Positions 12,001 to 22,078 of a DNA stretch of 64,000 nucleotides are shown piece after piece. Each line of letters starts with the position of its first letter. Position 1 is the first letter of the stretch. This DNA is from Eleusine coracana subsp. coracana. Taxonomy: Eukaryota; Streptophyta; Magnoliopsida; Poales; Poaceae. The translations under genes and the position numbers were made by a program. The stretch is taken from contig CM064434.1 of the NCBI GenBank assembly GCA_032690845.1, positions 36,870,342 through 36,934,341 on the forward strand, read 5' to 3'. The notes beneath the pieces are model-generated. The model did no database searches. It was not told where the DNA came from and saw only the letters and a list, made by a program, of their open reading frames with translations.

Positions 12001-13154
12001 CCATAGACATGTTTACAGAGTCAATCAGTCAACGTAGGGTTTATACAACCTATTGTTTATACCAGTGAGAGAGGAAAAAAAACAGATTTCTTTCTTATGT
12101 GCATCAGAAACACCACAATTCACATCCACCAGTTCCAAATGTCACACTCCCTCGCAGAGATTTCATCTTTTGAACAGAACTCATCAATATAGCAAGAGAC
12201 GATAAGTTTTTTTTTTCTCACCTGAGATTGCCAAGACGGCGGCCCAAACGCCGACGCATTAGCCCCAGGTCGTCCCATGAAAGGTGGCTGCTGTGAAGTC
12301 AGCGCAGATTGTGCTGCAAAGGGCGGCTGCCCACCTGGCTGGGGACCGCCAAACTGAGGTGGGCCGCCAAACAACGGTGGAGGCTGCTGCGGAGCTCCAA
12401 AACTCGGTGGCATTGGCTGGGATGAGGCTGCTGCAGGCTGTCCAGGGAATGCCGGCCGTGGCCCACCAAACGGAGGAGGCTGTGCTGCCACGGCAGGTGG
12501 AGCACTGAACGGAGATGCCTGGGACGCAGCAACGAAGGGGCCACCGAACGCCAGAGGCCCCTGGGAAGCTGCAGCAGGAGGGCCTCCAAACGGCGGAGAC
12601 GCCCGTGACGCCACAGCAGGAGGGCCTCCGAACGGACGAGGCGCCTGCGACGATGCAACAGGAGGAGGACCTCCGAACGGAGTAGGCGCCTGTGATGCTG
12701 CAGTAGGAGGGCCTCCAAACGGCGGAGGCGCCTGGGACGCCACCCCTGGGGGTCCGCCGAAGGGCGCCGGCTGCTGGGAAACTGGTCCTGGAGGCCCACT
12801 GAACGGAGGCGATGACTGCTGAGGCCCCGCCCCGGGAGGCCCGCCGAAGGGCGGCGTGGCTCCAGCCGTCAGCGCCCGCACGAACGGCGGCGCCGGCGGG
12901 CTGCCGGGGAAGGCGGGACGCGCGGCGGGCGGCGGAGGCGGGCCCGGTCGCACGGCAAAGGCGGGCGGCGCAGTCTGCGGCGTGAGCCCGCGCGGAGCAC
13001 CCGGGGGCGGGGCCTGGCCCGGCGCCGGAGCCGGGCCGCGTGAGATCTGGAGGTTAGCGAACGACGCCGGGAGTGCGCCGGAGCCAGGCGGCCCCTGCGC
13101 GGCAAGGTTTTGCGCGGCGGCGAACGGCGGCGGCGGCTGCTGCGGCGACGCCAT
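3057..13154 (-). CDS. SEC24: Sec24-type COPII coat subunit (CEF/Sec24B-like), 24 exons
   Basis: Cargo-binding subunit of the Sec23/24 layer of the COPII coat, acting at ER exit sites. Exons: 13154-12222, 11655-11410, 11310-11236, 11159-11061, 10176-10065, 9738-9611, 9509-9390, 8798-8718, 8228-8151, 8050-7958, 7811-7757, 7161-7085, 6931-6860, 6774-6691, 6173-6054, 5972-5904, 5811-5734, 4587-4449, 4278-4114, 4027-3882, 3790-3611, 3455-3367, 3279-3248, 3163-3057. They sum to 3378 nt (1125 residues plus stop) with every phase matching. Residues 1-330 are Pro/Gly-rich with FGGPP repeats. The zinc finger is C463-x2-C466...C485-x2-C488. The trunk starts near 532 (PAVYFFLIDVSMNA), followed by beta-sandwich, helical and gelsolin-like parts ending VEFLVHVHRQIQ. 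Order and wording match the plant CEF/Sec24B clade better than Sec24A. I chose MASPQQ as the start because it opens the family's Pro-rich region; the frame extends 60 codons upstream without family-like sequence. Intron 21 has a GC donor; all others are GT-AG. Confidence 0.93.
4934..5226 (-). mobile_element. SINE (tRNA-derived, Au/ZmSINE-like) in SEC24 intron 17
   Basis: A 293-bp insert flanked by a perfect 16-bp direct repeat, ACAAATCATATTATCA, at 4918-4933 and 5227-5242. Read on the minus strand it starts with a tRNA-like promoter region (weak B-box-like GACTTTGACTCCC). It then has a body of the grass SINE type (a GAATTTTCGGGCTGGGG block, and a GGTCTTCTTAGCAAAATGC block near the end) and finishes in a short T-rich tail after GCGGGTCGAG. 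The long perfect duplication is the hallmark of L1-driven insertion and points to a fairly recent event. It is in the same orientation as the host gene. The subfamily name is from memory of family features, not a search. Confidence 0.8.
5700..5724. repeat. Poly-G run (about 25 G) after an A-rich run, in SEC24 intron 17
   Basis: An A-rich stretch is followed by an unbroken run of G, ending 9 bases from the exon 17 donor site at 5733. On the gene strand this is poly-C just inside the intron. The length may be inexact, since such runs are hard to sequence. Confidence 0.9.
10221..10255. repeat. Simple repeat T(n)-(GT)n-G(n) in SEC24 intron 4
   Basis: Nine T, then a GT dinucleotide run, then thirteen G. 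It is a microsatellite inside an intron with no coding role. Confidence 0.9.
12335..12860 (-). repeat. Coding minisatellite: FGGPP-type repeats in the SEC24 N-terminus
   Basis: Around ten FGGP units plus variants (FSGPP, FSAPP, FGAPQ) recur at roughly 13-15 residue spacing within exon 1, separated by Ala/Ser/Gln-rich linkers (e.g. VASQAP). They lie upstream of the zinc finger, in the disordered region that differs most between Sec24 paralogues. Confidence 0.85.
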
Positions 13155-14257
13155 GGATCGCGGCGAGATCGGGATCTGGGCGGGAGCGGCGGGAGTGTGA
13201 GGGAGAAGGAAAGGCCCGTGGTCGATCGAGCGAAGCGAAGCGTTCGCGTCGTGCCCGCACCAAGCTCGGGCCCGTGCTCGAGCAGGTGGCCTACCACGGC
13301 GCGTCGACAAAGCGGGCCTATATGTCATTGTCATACCTGGCTTGGCATCTGGTTTCCTGGGCCCGCATGGCGGTGAGCGATGGAGCCGTTACCGGTGCGT
13401 GGCGGGAGCCTATTGGGCGCGCTGCGTGGAGGGCTACCGCCTACCGGGGCTCGGACGTGGAAAGTGTCCACGCTGGATGCTTCTGAGCTGTACGACGACG
13501 TGGCGAGTCATGCTAAGCAAACGGCAAGTCGATTTTCCTCTACACCGGCGTAATGTAACCCATCCGGTACCGGTCCAAAGGCCAAGACATCCGCTATTCC
13601 TAGAGGAGTAGGGGACGCCCTGCAGGACACGGACGTGGTGCTTCCGGGCCCGCGTAGAAGGAAGAGGAAGGAGGAGGGAGCGGGCGCTTGTGTGCGCACG
13701 GAGGCGGGAGAGCCGCCACCGAGAGGAGGATGTGCCGTGCGCCGCCGCGCGGGCGCTATTCGGAGGCGAGAGGGTTGTTGCGGCTCCTTAGCGATGAACC
13801 CTAGATCCACGGGAGGAGGTGAGGGCGGTGGCGGGCTGGAGGGTGGCGGAGCTTGGTACGGCACGCGAGGTGGAGGAGAAGGCCCGGCGGCGGCGCGCAC
13901 GGGGAAGGAGGAGGCCCAGTGGCGACGTCGTGCAGGGGAGGAGAGCCTGGCGCGCGGGGAGAGAGAAGCGGGAGGGGGAGAAAAGGGGGAAAAGAAAAAG
14001 GAAGAAAAAAAGAAAAAAGATGGTAGTTGAAATAGTTGAATAAAATATTGGATAGTTGATATAGAAGATGAATATAGAGTATGAACGGGTGCGAGAAAAT
14101 TGGATATAAAGAAAAAAATCTTAGTGACTAAGATGAAATATTCCTTTTAGAGAATAGATTTAGAGTATGACAAGTACAGACAGTCTTATGAAGATCAACG
14201 GTGGCAGCTAGACAAGTTGAGGTGGTTTCAAATTTGTGGATGAAAGTTTGCTGATAA
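13155..14257. other. SEC24 upstream region and a GC-rich stretch without an assignable gene
   Basis: 13155-13500 should hold the SEC24 5' UTR and promoter; I see no convincing TATA box. 13500-14030 is very GC-rich and open on both strands by composition. Its plus-strand end is purine-rich (GGGAGAAAAGGGGG, then AAAG repeats), so on the minus strand it looks like the pyrimidine-rich leader of a GC-rich first exon. It could be a truncated transposon end or a lost gene start. 14041-14257 is AT-rich with nothing recognised. Confidence 0.4.
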
Positions 14258-15241
14258 GAGCATCTCTAACAGATGCTTTTAAAACTGGTGCTATATAACC
14301 AGTTTTAAGCATCCTGTAAAATACAAATTTAAAGATTTAGAGAGATGCTCTACTGTATAACAGGTGTTGTATATTTGTTTCTCTTTGTTGAGGCATTTCA
14401 TCGAGCAACCGGCGGTCATCCACCATGGAAGAGCTTTCAACAGGATTACAGACAGGGAAGGCTGCCGACAAGATGCTCTAGAAGACAGCAAAAAATTGGA
14501 TTGTCATAGGCCCCTTTCCTCTTCTTCTCCAAGGCGAGCGTGCCCCGTCAAGCTCTCCACAAGAACAATGTTTGCGTGCATGCTGTTGCGCCCTGTTCTA
14601 TGCTCACAGCGCGCGGTCGTTATCGTTACGTGGTGCGAGGAGGAGCCGACAAGTTTGCTGTTAGAAGCCGCCATTTCACGAGCTCACTGTTGAACGAGCA
14701 CCGGCATATCTTGCGCGTGGTGGCAGATGACACCTTTGACGAAGTTGTTGTGGCATAGTAGAAGTGACAGCGCTCACTACGCCAGCCACATGAGGACGGC
14801 CGGTCCTCCGGCCCCATGGCTTCGGGTGAGCTCGGAAAATGGCGGGATATGGCATCGATTCGAGCGAGCAAAGCTACTAATGATCGTTGGATAAGAGCAT
14901 CTCCAGTGGAGGTAGCTAAATGCCCTCCTATCTTAAAATTTAGGAGCTTGATATAAAATACCAACTTCAATGGGACTGCTAAAGTCCCTTCTATTTTTGG
15001 AGCCCTCCTAAATTTTCACTCCAGGCTGTCAAATTTGCAACCTTCCCATTCCCCTCCTAAAGTGTGGGTCCCATAGTTTTTTCTTTTTTTCCCTTTTTTC
15101 ATTTTTTTCGTTTCTTCTTCCCCCAACTCTCTCGTCTCTGTGCACTCTCTCCCGCCGCCACCGACGCCCGGCCCCTGCCGCCGTCGACCCGGCCCGGTCA
15201 CCTGTGCCCGCCGGAGAGGTCGCCGCCCCGAATCTCCTGGT

Positions 15242-15790
15242 ATGGAGGCCACGCAGGCGGAGCTGGGACCCTCCGGCGGCGAATCGATGGGCGACGACCC
15301 CAGCTTGATGTCGGTGGCTCGCGGCAGCTCCGGCGGCCCGCGAGCTCGCCGGCCGACGGCCCCTCCTCCTCCGTCGACGAAGCCGCGCAAGCGCACCTTC
15401 ATCACGCCTCCAGCCCGGCACATCGTGCCGCCTCCTCCCCGTCCGATGATGCCACCACCTCCCCGGCAGTCTGTGCCGCCTCCTCCCCACCCGATGGCGC
15501 CGCCTCCTCCCCGGCCAACGGTGCCTCCTCCCCGACCGACGACGATGTGCAGCAGCCTCCGTCATCAGCTCGTTTCCGATGGCCTTCGCCCTGTACGGCC
15601 TCCTCGCCACGATTGCCTTGCTCCCTACAATTGCGACGATGGCCTGCTGCCTTGGCAAGAAACGTCGACGTCCTCGCCTCCTCGCCAAGAAGAGGCACCA
15701 TTCAGCACCGCCGTCGCCTGGGACGCCGGGGACGCTTTCGGCTCCACTCCGACGCCGATCTTCGACTGGACACCAGAGTACTATGGCAAT
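15242..15790 (+). CDS. Proline-rich first exon inside the nested PIF element (ORF1-like)
   Basis: Starts at MEATQAELG and contains PPPPRPM-type repeats (PPPPRPMMPPPPRQ and similar). The reading frame reaches FDWTPEYYGN, followed at 15791 by a good splice donor (AAT|GTAATT). I did not find the next exon. Its place near one TIR and opposite to the transposase piece fits the ORF1 gene of PIF elements, but no Myb/SANT domain is visible, so the role is inferred from position only. It may be a fragment. Confidence 0.4.
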
Positions 15791-16649
15791 GTAATTTTTT
15801 TCCCTCCATTCCGCTCCAATGCATTTTCTTGACGGGTAGCATTTTCAGTCAGTGTCGCTTCCTTGCATAGTGTTGCACCAATTTGATTTGGTAAAACAAC
15901 TCATATCCATGTCGGTCTGTTGCATTTTCAGTCAGTGTCATCGAACCAATGGATGCTGATGTGGAGTGACAGAATTAGTGCACTTTGCAATATAATCTGG
16001 CTGCTGGATGAATGTTTCCATGACTCCATTTGTTTAGAGTGCTATTGAGTTTTGATGCCTGCTGCTGATAACTAATTTTTAGATGCTTGGCAAATGTTGT
16101 CTGCGTGTGATAATTTTCTTAAGCAACTGCTTGAGTTTCAGATTATTCAGTCAGTATTTCCTTAATACAGATTCTCGTGCTTTTTTTTTCTTCATTTCAC
16201 AAGCTAGGGTATTTCTATGAGAAATATAACTGTAATACATATGCTATTGTAATACAATTATATTTTTCTGTTTTTTGAACCCATATGCAAGTTACTATCA
16301 CTGTTACTTTTTTTCTCTAGTTGGATCATGCTAGTGATAGATATGTCTGCCTGTGTTGTACTCTTCTTCCATGTTTTCTCTAAGTATGGGCAATCATGCT
16401 AGTGATAGATCATGCTGTTTATTCATGGTTATAGTTGAAATATGTAGTTTTGTCTAAAACAACAGTAAAGTTTTGTAATTCTTAGTTAGTTCATTTCAGT
16501 AGCTTTAGCCCTGGGGTGTGGTTACTGCAGTTGAAACAATCTATATTGATTCTGGGTTCAGTGAGCACTTTATTGGAAATCAATGGAGTTAATCTTGTGA
16601 TGATCTTCCCTTTCCACCCTCCCTGGTTACACATGGTTATTATATTTGT

Positions 16650-17042
16650 GCAGTTTCAGTTCTGCAGAAAATGCCAAGTGCATTGGGCTTCTGTCGGAAG
16701 AAGTCGTCATGAGCCTCAACTGTATTCACAATGCGCAAGAATAGGTTCTTTGATATCCGATACCGCCTCCTGAAGTGCTTGTTGCCATACACTGGCTGGT
16801 CCGCAAAATAGTCCAGATAAATCCGCTCATGTCAGCCTGCAATGTCCACGCTTGACATTGTGACGTCCCGGTAATGAACCACGGAACTTTTTTTTGCACT
16901 TCTCTTTCCTCGAGCCCTCAAGTAAACCAGCAATGATCAAGAGATCGTCAGTATCTGATTCATCGTCTTCTTCCTGCCACCGTCGACGAAAAGCTGCTTC
17001 CAGAACTTGACGACATCTAGCATAGAAAAAAGAATGCAACAA
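16650..17042 (-). pseudogene. PIF/Harbinger (ALP1-like) transposase N-terminal fragment
   Basis: From 17042 down: an acidic stretch, then GSLPGRHNVKR, which matches the GS(V/L)xGRxxxxR block before the catalytic region of HARBI1/ALP1-type DDE nucleases. After a frame break near 16827 the next frame gives YLDYFADQPVYGNKHFRRRY and NLFLRIV, the best conserved N-terminal block of the family. The DDE catalytic core is absent. It supports the PIF assignment of the surrounding element. Confidence 0.75.
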
Positions 17043-17453
17043 TTTCAGTTTACAAAGTTATCTACAAACAAAGTGTGCTTCCTAGTGTATGTAAATCAAC
17101 ATTCAAAGGTTAAATAGAAACTCAAATGTACATATGAGTTGTCTGGGACAAGTGTAAATACAAACAGAAATGTACATGTGAGTTTTATAAGTAGATAGTG
17201 GTGACAAATTGATCATAGTGAGATTCGAACACAAGTTTGTATTGTCGACTAGAGTAGATTAAGAAATAAGAATACATGATAGTAGGCTTGACAAATCAAC
17301 ACAAAATAAGATTCCATTATCTTTAAATAATTCTTGGTTGCTCTACAATAGCATACACATCACTAGGGCAGAATAATTGTTTATGCTTTCCATTTCCAGT
17401 GAAGGCATCGAGTTAACACCAAATAAAGTTCAAACATAGGCTGCACATGCCAG

Positions 17454-17990
17454 ATGATGCATGACATTGATCTGATGGCACCTCAATCGATCAGTCTAAG
17501 ATTCAATTCCATGCTTCCTCAAAGAAAATATGGTACCTTGGAGCTGCTCCGGTTCAGTGTTCAACAAAACGCAGCTGACCCCAGCAGTCTTTTCCTGGAG
17601 AGCTCAAGAGATGATTTCCAGAGCGTGCACTCCGACGTCAAGGACATCAGCATCAGCAAGCCGGAACGCGTCCAAGAACCAGCAGGTGCAGAAGCCGCAG
17701 CGGCTCCGACGTCCACCCCACACGAAAGCAACCCGAGCACCTGCGTCGTCGACACCAAGGAGCTGCTGGACCCGGAGCAGGGAGGAGACAAGCTCAAACT
17801 GGTGGCCGGCAACGACAAGCAGCTGGACACGGCGCGTGCGGAGATCAGTGACCTGAAGTTCAGCCTGGAGGAAGTAATCCGGCGGGCAGAGCTGGCCCAG
17901 GAGGCGAAGGCGGCGCTGGAGCACCAGCTGCGGGAGGATATCAGGAACAAGCACCCGTCACGGCGGCGCGCGATGTCGTTGGACTCGTAG
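17454..17990 (+). CDS. Coiled-coil ORF inside the nested PIF element, possible captured host fragment
   Basis: A 178-codon frame. The second half (about 100-165) is rich in heptads: AEISDLKFSLEEVIRRAEL followed by AKAALEHQLRED, ending in a basic SRRRAMSLDS. The first part is Ser/Asp-rich. It resembles segments of plant long coiled-coil proteins (WEB/PMI-like or ICR-like), but I cannot fix the family. GC content is much higher than in the flanking sequence, which would fit a captured GC-rich exon. Expression is unknown. Confidence 0.4.
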   Translation: MMHDIDLMAPQSISLRFNSMLPQRKYGTLELLRFSVQQNAADPSSLFLESSRDDFQSVHSDVKDISISKPERVQEPAGAEAAAAPTSTPHESNPSTCVVDTKELLDPEQGGDKLKLVAGNDKQLDTARAEISDLKFSLEEVIRRAELAQEAKAALEHQLREDIRNKHPSRRRAMSLDS

Positions 17991-18703
17991 GACGCGCGGC
18001 AACGGCGCTGGCGGGTGAGCAAGTCTGCGGGGAGGAGGGCAACCCCGGGGAGCGAGCGACTGCAGGAGAGGGCGAAGGCACCGTCGGGGAGGAAGGCGAG
18101 GACAGTGAGTCAGCCAACGGCGCCGTAGGGGAGCAGGCGACTGAGCTGGCAGATAGGAGGTCGACGGCGCCGTCGGGGAGGAAGGCAACGGCGGGGAGGC
18201 GGCGTATTGGGAGGAATCAGATGGATGGATGGAGAATATTTTTTTGTCTGACATGCGGGTCCCACAAAGAATAGCAGCCCATATGTAATCCTCCACTAGA
18301 GTTGGGCCTAAAAATTAGGCTCCCAAATTTTATAAGTGAGTTTGCAAACTGAGATTTGGGAGCCCAATTTATTAACTCCCACTGGAGATGCTCTAAGGCA
18401 GGGGTTGTTTAGACGCATTGAGCAGGTGTCGTCGGCGAAGTGCAGTTGTGCTTCTACTAGCACCCACAGGCAAGATGAATGTGGAAATCACGGTTTCCTT
18501 CCTGCCAATACTAAATCGTGGCTAAAGCACCAGATACAACAACAACCGTCTTGAATATATAAAACATAAAATGTCAAATATAAAGATTTGTAAAAAAAAA
18601 TTAAAACACCACATCTTTTTATAGAATCTGGTAGAGCACCTTGGTGCTCTATATTTCCAAATTATAAAGGGTCATTTTAAAACATTTGCTAGAGATGCAC
18701 TAA

Positions 18704-19047
18704 ATCAGCCATGGTTAGAGCATTTCCAACACAATCCCCATCTAGTTTCTCATCACATATTTTTCATGTCAATAAAAAAATCTTATTCTAAGCAGGATTC
18801 CTATTTGGTCATATAAAATATATGGGTTTCCAAATTGCCCCTCTTAGCCCTAAGTTTTATAGCCTCTCATTTCTCTTCAAAAAACATTATTCACCATGGG
18901 TCCATATTTTTTACTTTTTGTTTTTCTCTTTTCCTTCTGAAGGACCAAGAAGGCGACCATGGGGTCAAAAAATCTTTTTATTTTTTTTCTTTTCCTTCTG
19001 AATCGACTGCCACAATTTCCACTCTTACTACTCAGACAGCAGAGGAT
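18704..19047. other. AT-rich stretch with a further GAGCATTTCC end-like motif
   Basis: At about 18718 a GAGCATTTCCAACAC motif like a PIF/Harbinger-type terminus occurs, but no matching right end or TAA duplication is found before the LTR fragment at 19048. A 27-base block ending TTTTCCTTCTGAA recurs with changes near 18920-18938 and 18980-19002. Probably a truncated MITE; no gene seen. Confidence 0.35.
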
Positions 19048-19463
19048 CTTATCCCGTTTGACTTGACTTGGTCAACACGCTGTTTTCATCACACCACGGT
19101 TTTGAGGCTCAACCGCGAGACTGTCCATACATCTCGCCTCTCCATGTGTACGGTGTGGATCATCCTTGACTCCACCCGGCATCCTGATCGTCCGGTCCCA
19201 AGTCCCCTACTTGTGCTTCATTCTCTCGCCGTTGACCGCCAAGTCGACTCCAGTAACCTACACATTATGAGACAAGCAAACACATTTCTCAACTCCTGCA
19301 ACTTCACCAATACTTCCACCAACTTCGGTTAGTCAAGATCATGACATGCACAAACTCATGCAATCCTAAGATTCCCGCATTTCAACTGAAACACAAGGTC
19401 CGCTCAAGTCAATTACTCATCACATATATTATAAACCATGACAAATATCCACATGGTTTCTTA
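19048..19463 (-). mobile_element. Truncated 3' LTR of Copia family C1 (first copy)
   Basis: On the minus strand it matches the first about 415 bp of the LTRs at 34565 and 63608 (shared start ..GAAACCATGTGGATAT). Its terminal TG has decayed to TA. The internal side is bounded by a purine tract (AAAGGGGAGAT, 19464-19474), the expected polypurine primer. The rest of the 1.77-kb LTR is missing. Confidence 0.8.
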
Positions 19464-20741
19464 ATCTCCCCTTTGATGAGTACATTGACAACCTCAAATG
19501 CACAAGATTAGAGAGTGAAATGCGAAACCAAATAAACTCATCTAAATGGCCAAACCCAAAGAAAAGGTGAAAACAAGCCATAAAGCAAAGTAGGGATCAC
19601 AAAACCAAGAGTTGGTATAGAAAGCGATTTGAGACGCAAAGAAGTGAAAAGTGCAAGAAAACGCTCAAAATCATGATATGCCCCGCCTTAACATGTGGTA
19701 GGTTTCGTGTAGTGCAAAATGGATCATTTTAAGTTTCTTAGCAAAATTTGTGCATGACCCAATATTTTCTCCCCCTTTGGCAATGAACTCATCAAAGAAC
19801 AAGCAAACATGCAAAACATGAAATTACAAACCTAAGGAGTTTCAACAATTATGTAAACAAGTATTTAACTTTACAACCCATAAAGATAGAGCCATGAAGT
19901 GTAAAAGCAAAAGCTCACAATCATACAAAGATCAAAAATAGATAGCAAGGTATAAACACCAAGAGCTATGCAAGCTAAGCAGAAAGATTGACTATCTTAG
20001 AGAGAATCAAATTTTGCTTATCATGAGAAAATCTACCACCACATGTGTAAGTACTCTCATCCAAGGTAAAACAAGCATTAAGTGAATCATAAGAATCTAG
20101 TCAGTTTCAATCTCAATTAGGGCAACAAGTATTCGCAGAAAATGAGCTTTACAAACGCTCACATATGCAACAGAGACTCATTTGATCAAGTGTTTATAGT
20201 TTATCCTCATGTGTCCTCTTATCCATACGGAGGGTCGCACGACTGGGTACGACAAACACCCCAAGGCCTCAAGTCACAATGTTTGGATTTAGCATTTTAG
20301 AATTATTCTTGATCAAAAGCACTTAGCAGATTATCCAAGGTTTATTCACAAGACAAAAGAGCATGCCTTTGCGGCAAAAGGAACACACATTCCCACAATG
20401 TACCATCATGAGCTAAACATTTGCAAAGCCTTCCATTTTGCAAACACAAGGTGCCAAGGCCAAGATATCCTCTAGACTAGTCTCAATGCAAGTTTCAACA
20501 AGGATAAAAACAATTATACACATGGTGAGAAAGTTTTAGCAAGATTTGTTCATAAGGTTCACAAGAATCTAAGTTTACCTTTAAGATTAGCAAGTTGCTC
20601 ACGTCAGTCTATAACAGGCCATCTAAAAAATCTAAGCATGAGAGATTACCATCACATCCACACAACTTAGCTCAAGCTCAATCATAGCAAAGAGAAATGC
20701 AAGAAAGTATAAGAATCAAAGCTCATCTACCAATGCATATA
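19464..20741 (-). other. 3' untranslated region of C1 with repeated polypurine tracts
   Basis: No ORF. On the minus strand several AAAGGGG-type purine tracts occur (19464-19474, 19776-19788, near 20800). Multiple polypurine tracts after pol are a known trait of Sireviruses, so they support that assignment for C1. Confidence 0.6.
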
Positions 20742-21664
20742 TTACATATGAGATGCAATGCATAAAAGGTAAGATACATATATACAAGTGAACACCAACT
20801 CCCCCTCAAATGATGCCATAAGGATGACACACACCAAGTCCCCCCCCCCCCCTCGAAGAAAAGCATGTCTAGTAGCATCTAGGGGCTTGGTGAGGATATC
20901 AGCTAGTTGGTTTCTGGTGTCGATATATTTGAGCTCAACATCCCCCTTCTCAACATTGTCTCTCAGGAAGTGGAATCGCACATTGATGTGTTTAACCTTA
21001 CCATGTTGGATTGGGTTTTTGGCTAAGCATATGGCACCGGAGTTTCACACATGAGTGGAACACTCTTAAAGGTTAACCCATAGTCCCTCATGGTAGATAC
21101 AACCCATAGGATTTGTGAGCAGCAGCTAGCGACAACTACATACTCAGCCTCTGTGGTGGATTGGGCTATACTCGACTGCTTACGAGAAGACCAACAGATC
21201 AAAGAAGTACCCAAGAAATGGCAAGTAGCGGAAGTGCTCTTCCTATCAATTCTACACCCAGCAAAGTCCGCATCCAAATACCCATTAAGATCAAGAGATA
21301 AAGATGCAGAGTACCAAAGACCGAACTCAAGGGTGTATTTGAGATACATGAAGATGCGCTTGACAGCCTTGCGATGAGTCACCCTTGGGGAAGCTTGAAA
21401 GCGAGCACAAAGACACACCGCAAAGTGTATGTCGAGTATTATCACTGTCAGGTACAAGAGGGAGCCAATCATGCTCTTGTACTCCCTTTGGTCCACCGCT
21501 CCATAGTCTTCATCAGGGTCAAGTGCCATTGTAGTGGGCATTGGTATAGACAACAGCTTCATATTGACCATGTCGAACTTCTTTAGGAGATCCTTCATGT
21601 ACTTAGCTTGATGTATGAAAGTGCCTGACTTGCACTGCTTGATTTGAAGCCCAAGAAAGAAGGT
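20742..21664 (-). pseudogene. C1 pol 3' part: end of reverse transcriptase and RNase H (first copy)
   Basis: From 21664 down: the FFLGLQIKQ block after the palm, the AKYMKDLLKKFDM block, YKSMIGSLLYLT, then RNase H with DADFAGCRIDRKSTS and QSTTEAEYVVVASC. A frameshift near 21030 moves the reading to a second frame with RFHFLRDNVEKGDVE and QLADILTKPLD, the usual end of copia pol. The upstream half continues at 33263; the gap is the Tat-1 insertion. A poly-C run at 20840 marks the end of similarity. Confidence 0.85.
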
Positions 21665-21669
21665 GAGCT

Positions 21670-22078
21670 TGTCGAGAGATATTCTCGATAGTAGATTCAG
21701 GTATGCGTATGAGTAAGTAAGATCGATAGACACAGGACGCGGAGTTTATACAGGTTCGGGCCTCCCGGAGGATAACAACCCTACGTCCTGTTTGGTGATA
21801 TTGTATTGCTAAGGTTCACACTGGAATTAGGGTTCCAATATGAATCTGCCCCTCGACGAAGGCCCCCTGCCCTCCTTATATATCCAAAGGGCAGGAGTTT
21901 ACAAGGTAACATCCGAGTCGGTTACAATAGATTCTATCTAACTAACATACCTGTAAACCTAACTTGCGGCTTACTCAAACAAATATCTACATAAATATCT
22001 CTAAGTCGAATATATCTAAAACTAAACCCCTGGCCCACTCGGTCATAGGTTAGGTATCCCAGGTACATATATCCCACA
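21670..22078 (-). repeat. 3' LTR of Tat-1
   Basis: 409 bp, bounded by TG/CA. It is preceded on the minus strand by a TTGGGGGCTAC purine-rich tract (22079-22089) that should prime plus-strand synthesis. A CTTATATAT TATA-like stretch occurs in both LTRs. Confidence 0.9.

Larger units (their letters stand above)
14895..18393. mobile_element. Nested PIF/Harbinger element, 3.5 kb, with broken transposase
   Basis: The terminal inverted repeats begin GAGCATCTCCAGTGG at 14895 and, on the minus strand, the same 15 bases at 18393. They are flanked by TAA at 14892-14894 and 18394-18396. The interior holds a Pro-rich exon (+), a piece of PIF transposase (-) and a coiled-coil ORF (+). Both ends carry GC-rich, first-exon-like sequence behind a promoter-like AT-rich tip, as in two-gene PIF elements. 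The transposase is incomplete, so the element is not autonomous. Confidence 0.8.
14258..18700. mobile_element. Outer PIF/Harbinger-type element (non-autonomous), split by a nested element
   Basis: The left end GAGCATCTCTAACAGATGC (14258) and the right end, read on the minus strand, GTGCATCTCTAGCAAATG (18700) form imperfect terminal inverted repeats. They are flanked by TAA at 14255-14257 and 18701-18703, the 3-bp duplication typical of PIF/Harbinger. Without the nested element it would be about 0.94 kb. No transposase is recognised in the outer part. A second inward-facing GAGCATCTC block at 14341-14350 makes the left end partly palindromic. Confidence 0.65.

Noticed and set aside
12284..13486. 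Several long ORFs overlapping SEC24 exon 1 on both strands
   Set aside because: Shadows of a GC-rich, repetitive exon; only the SEC24 frame splices into a known protein.
13635..14030. 131-codon ORF rich in Gly, Arg and Lys
   Set aside because: Composition-driven, with no domain, splice partner or conserved start; described only as a GC-rich block.
15029..15688. Minus-strand Arg/His-rich ORFs opposite the Pro-rich exon
   Set aside because: Mirror of the PPPP-coding repeats; no independent support.
18835..19332. 165-codon plus-strand ORF
   Set aside because: It runs across the edge of the C1 LTR fragment; the same chance ORF recurs in the LTR copies at 34693 and 63208.
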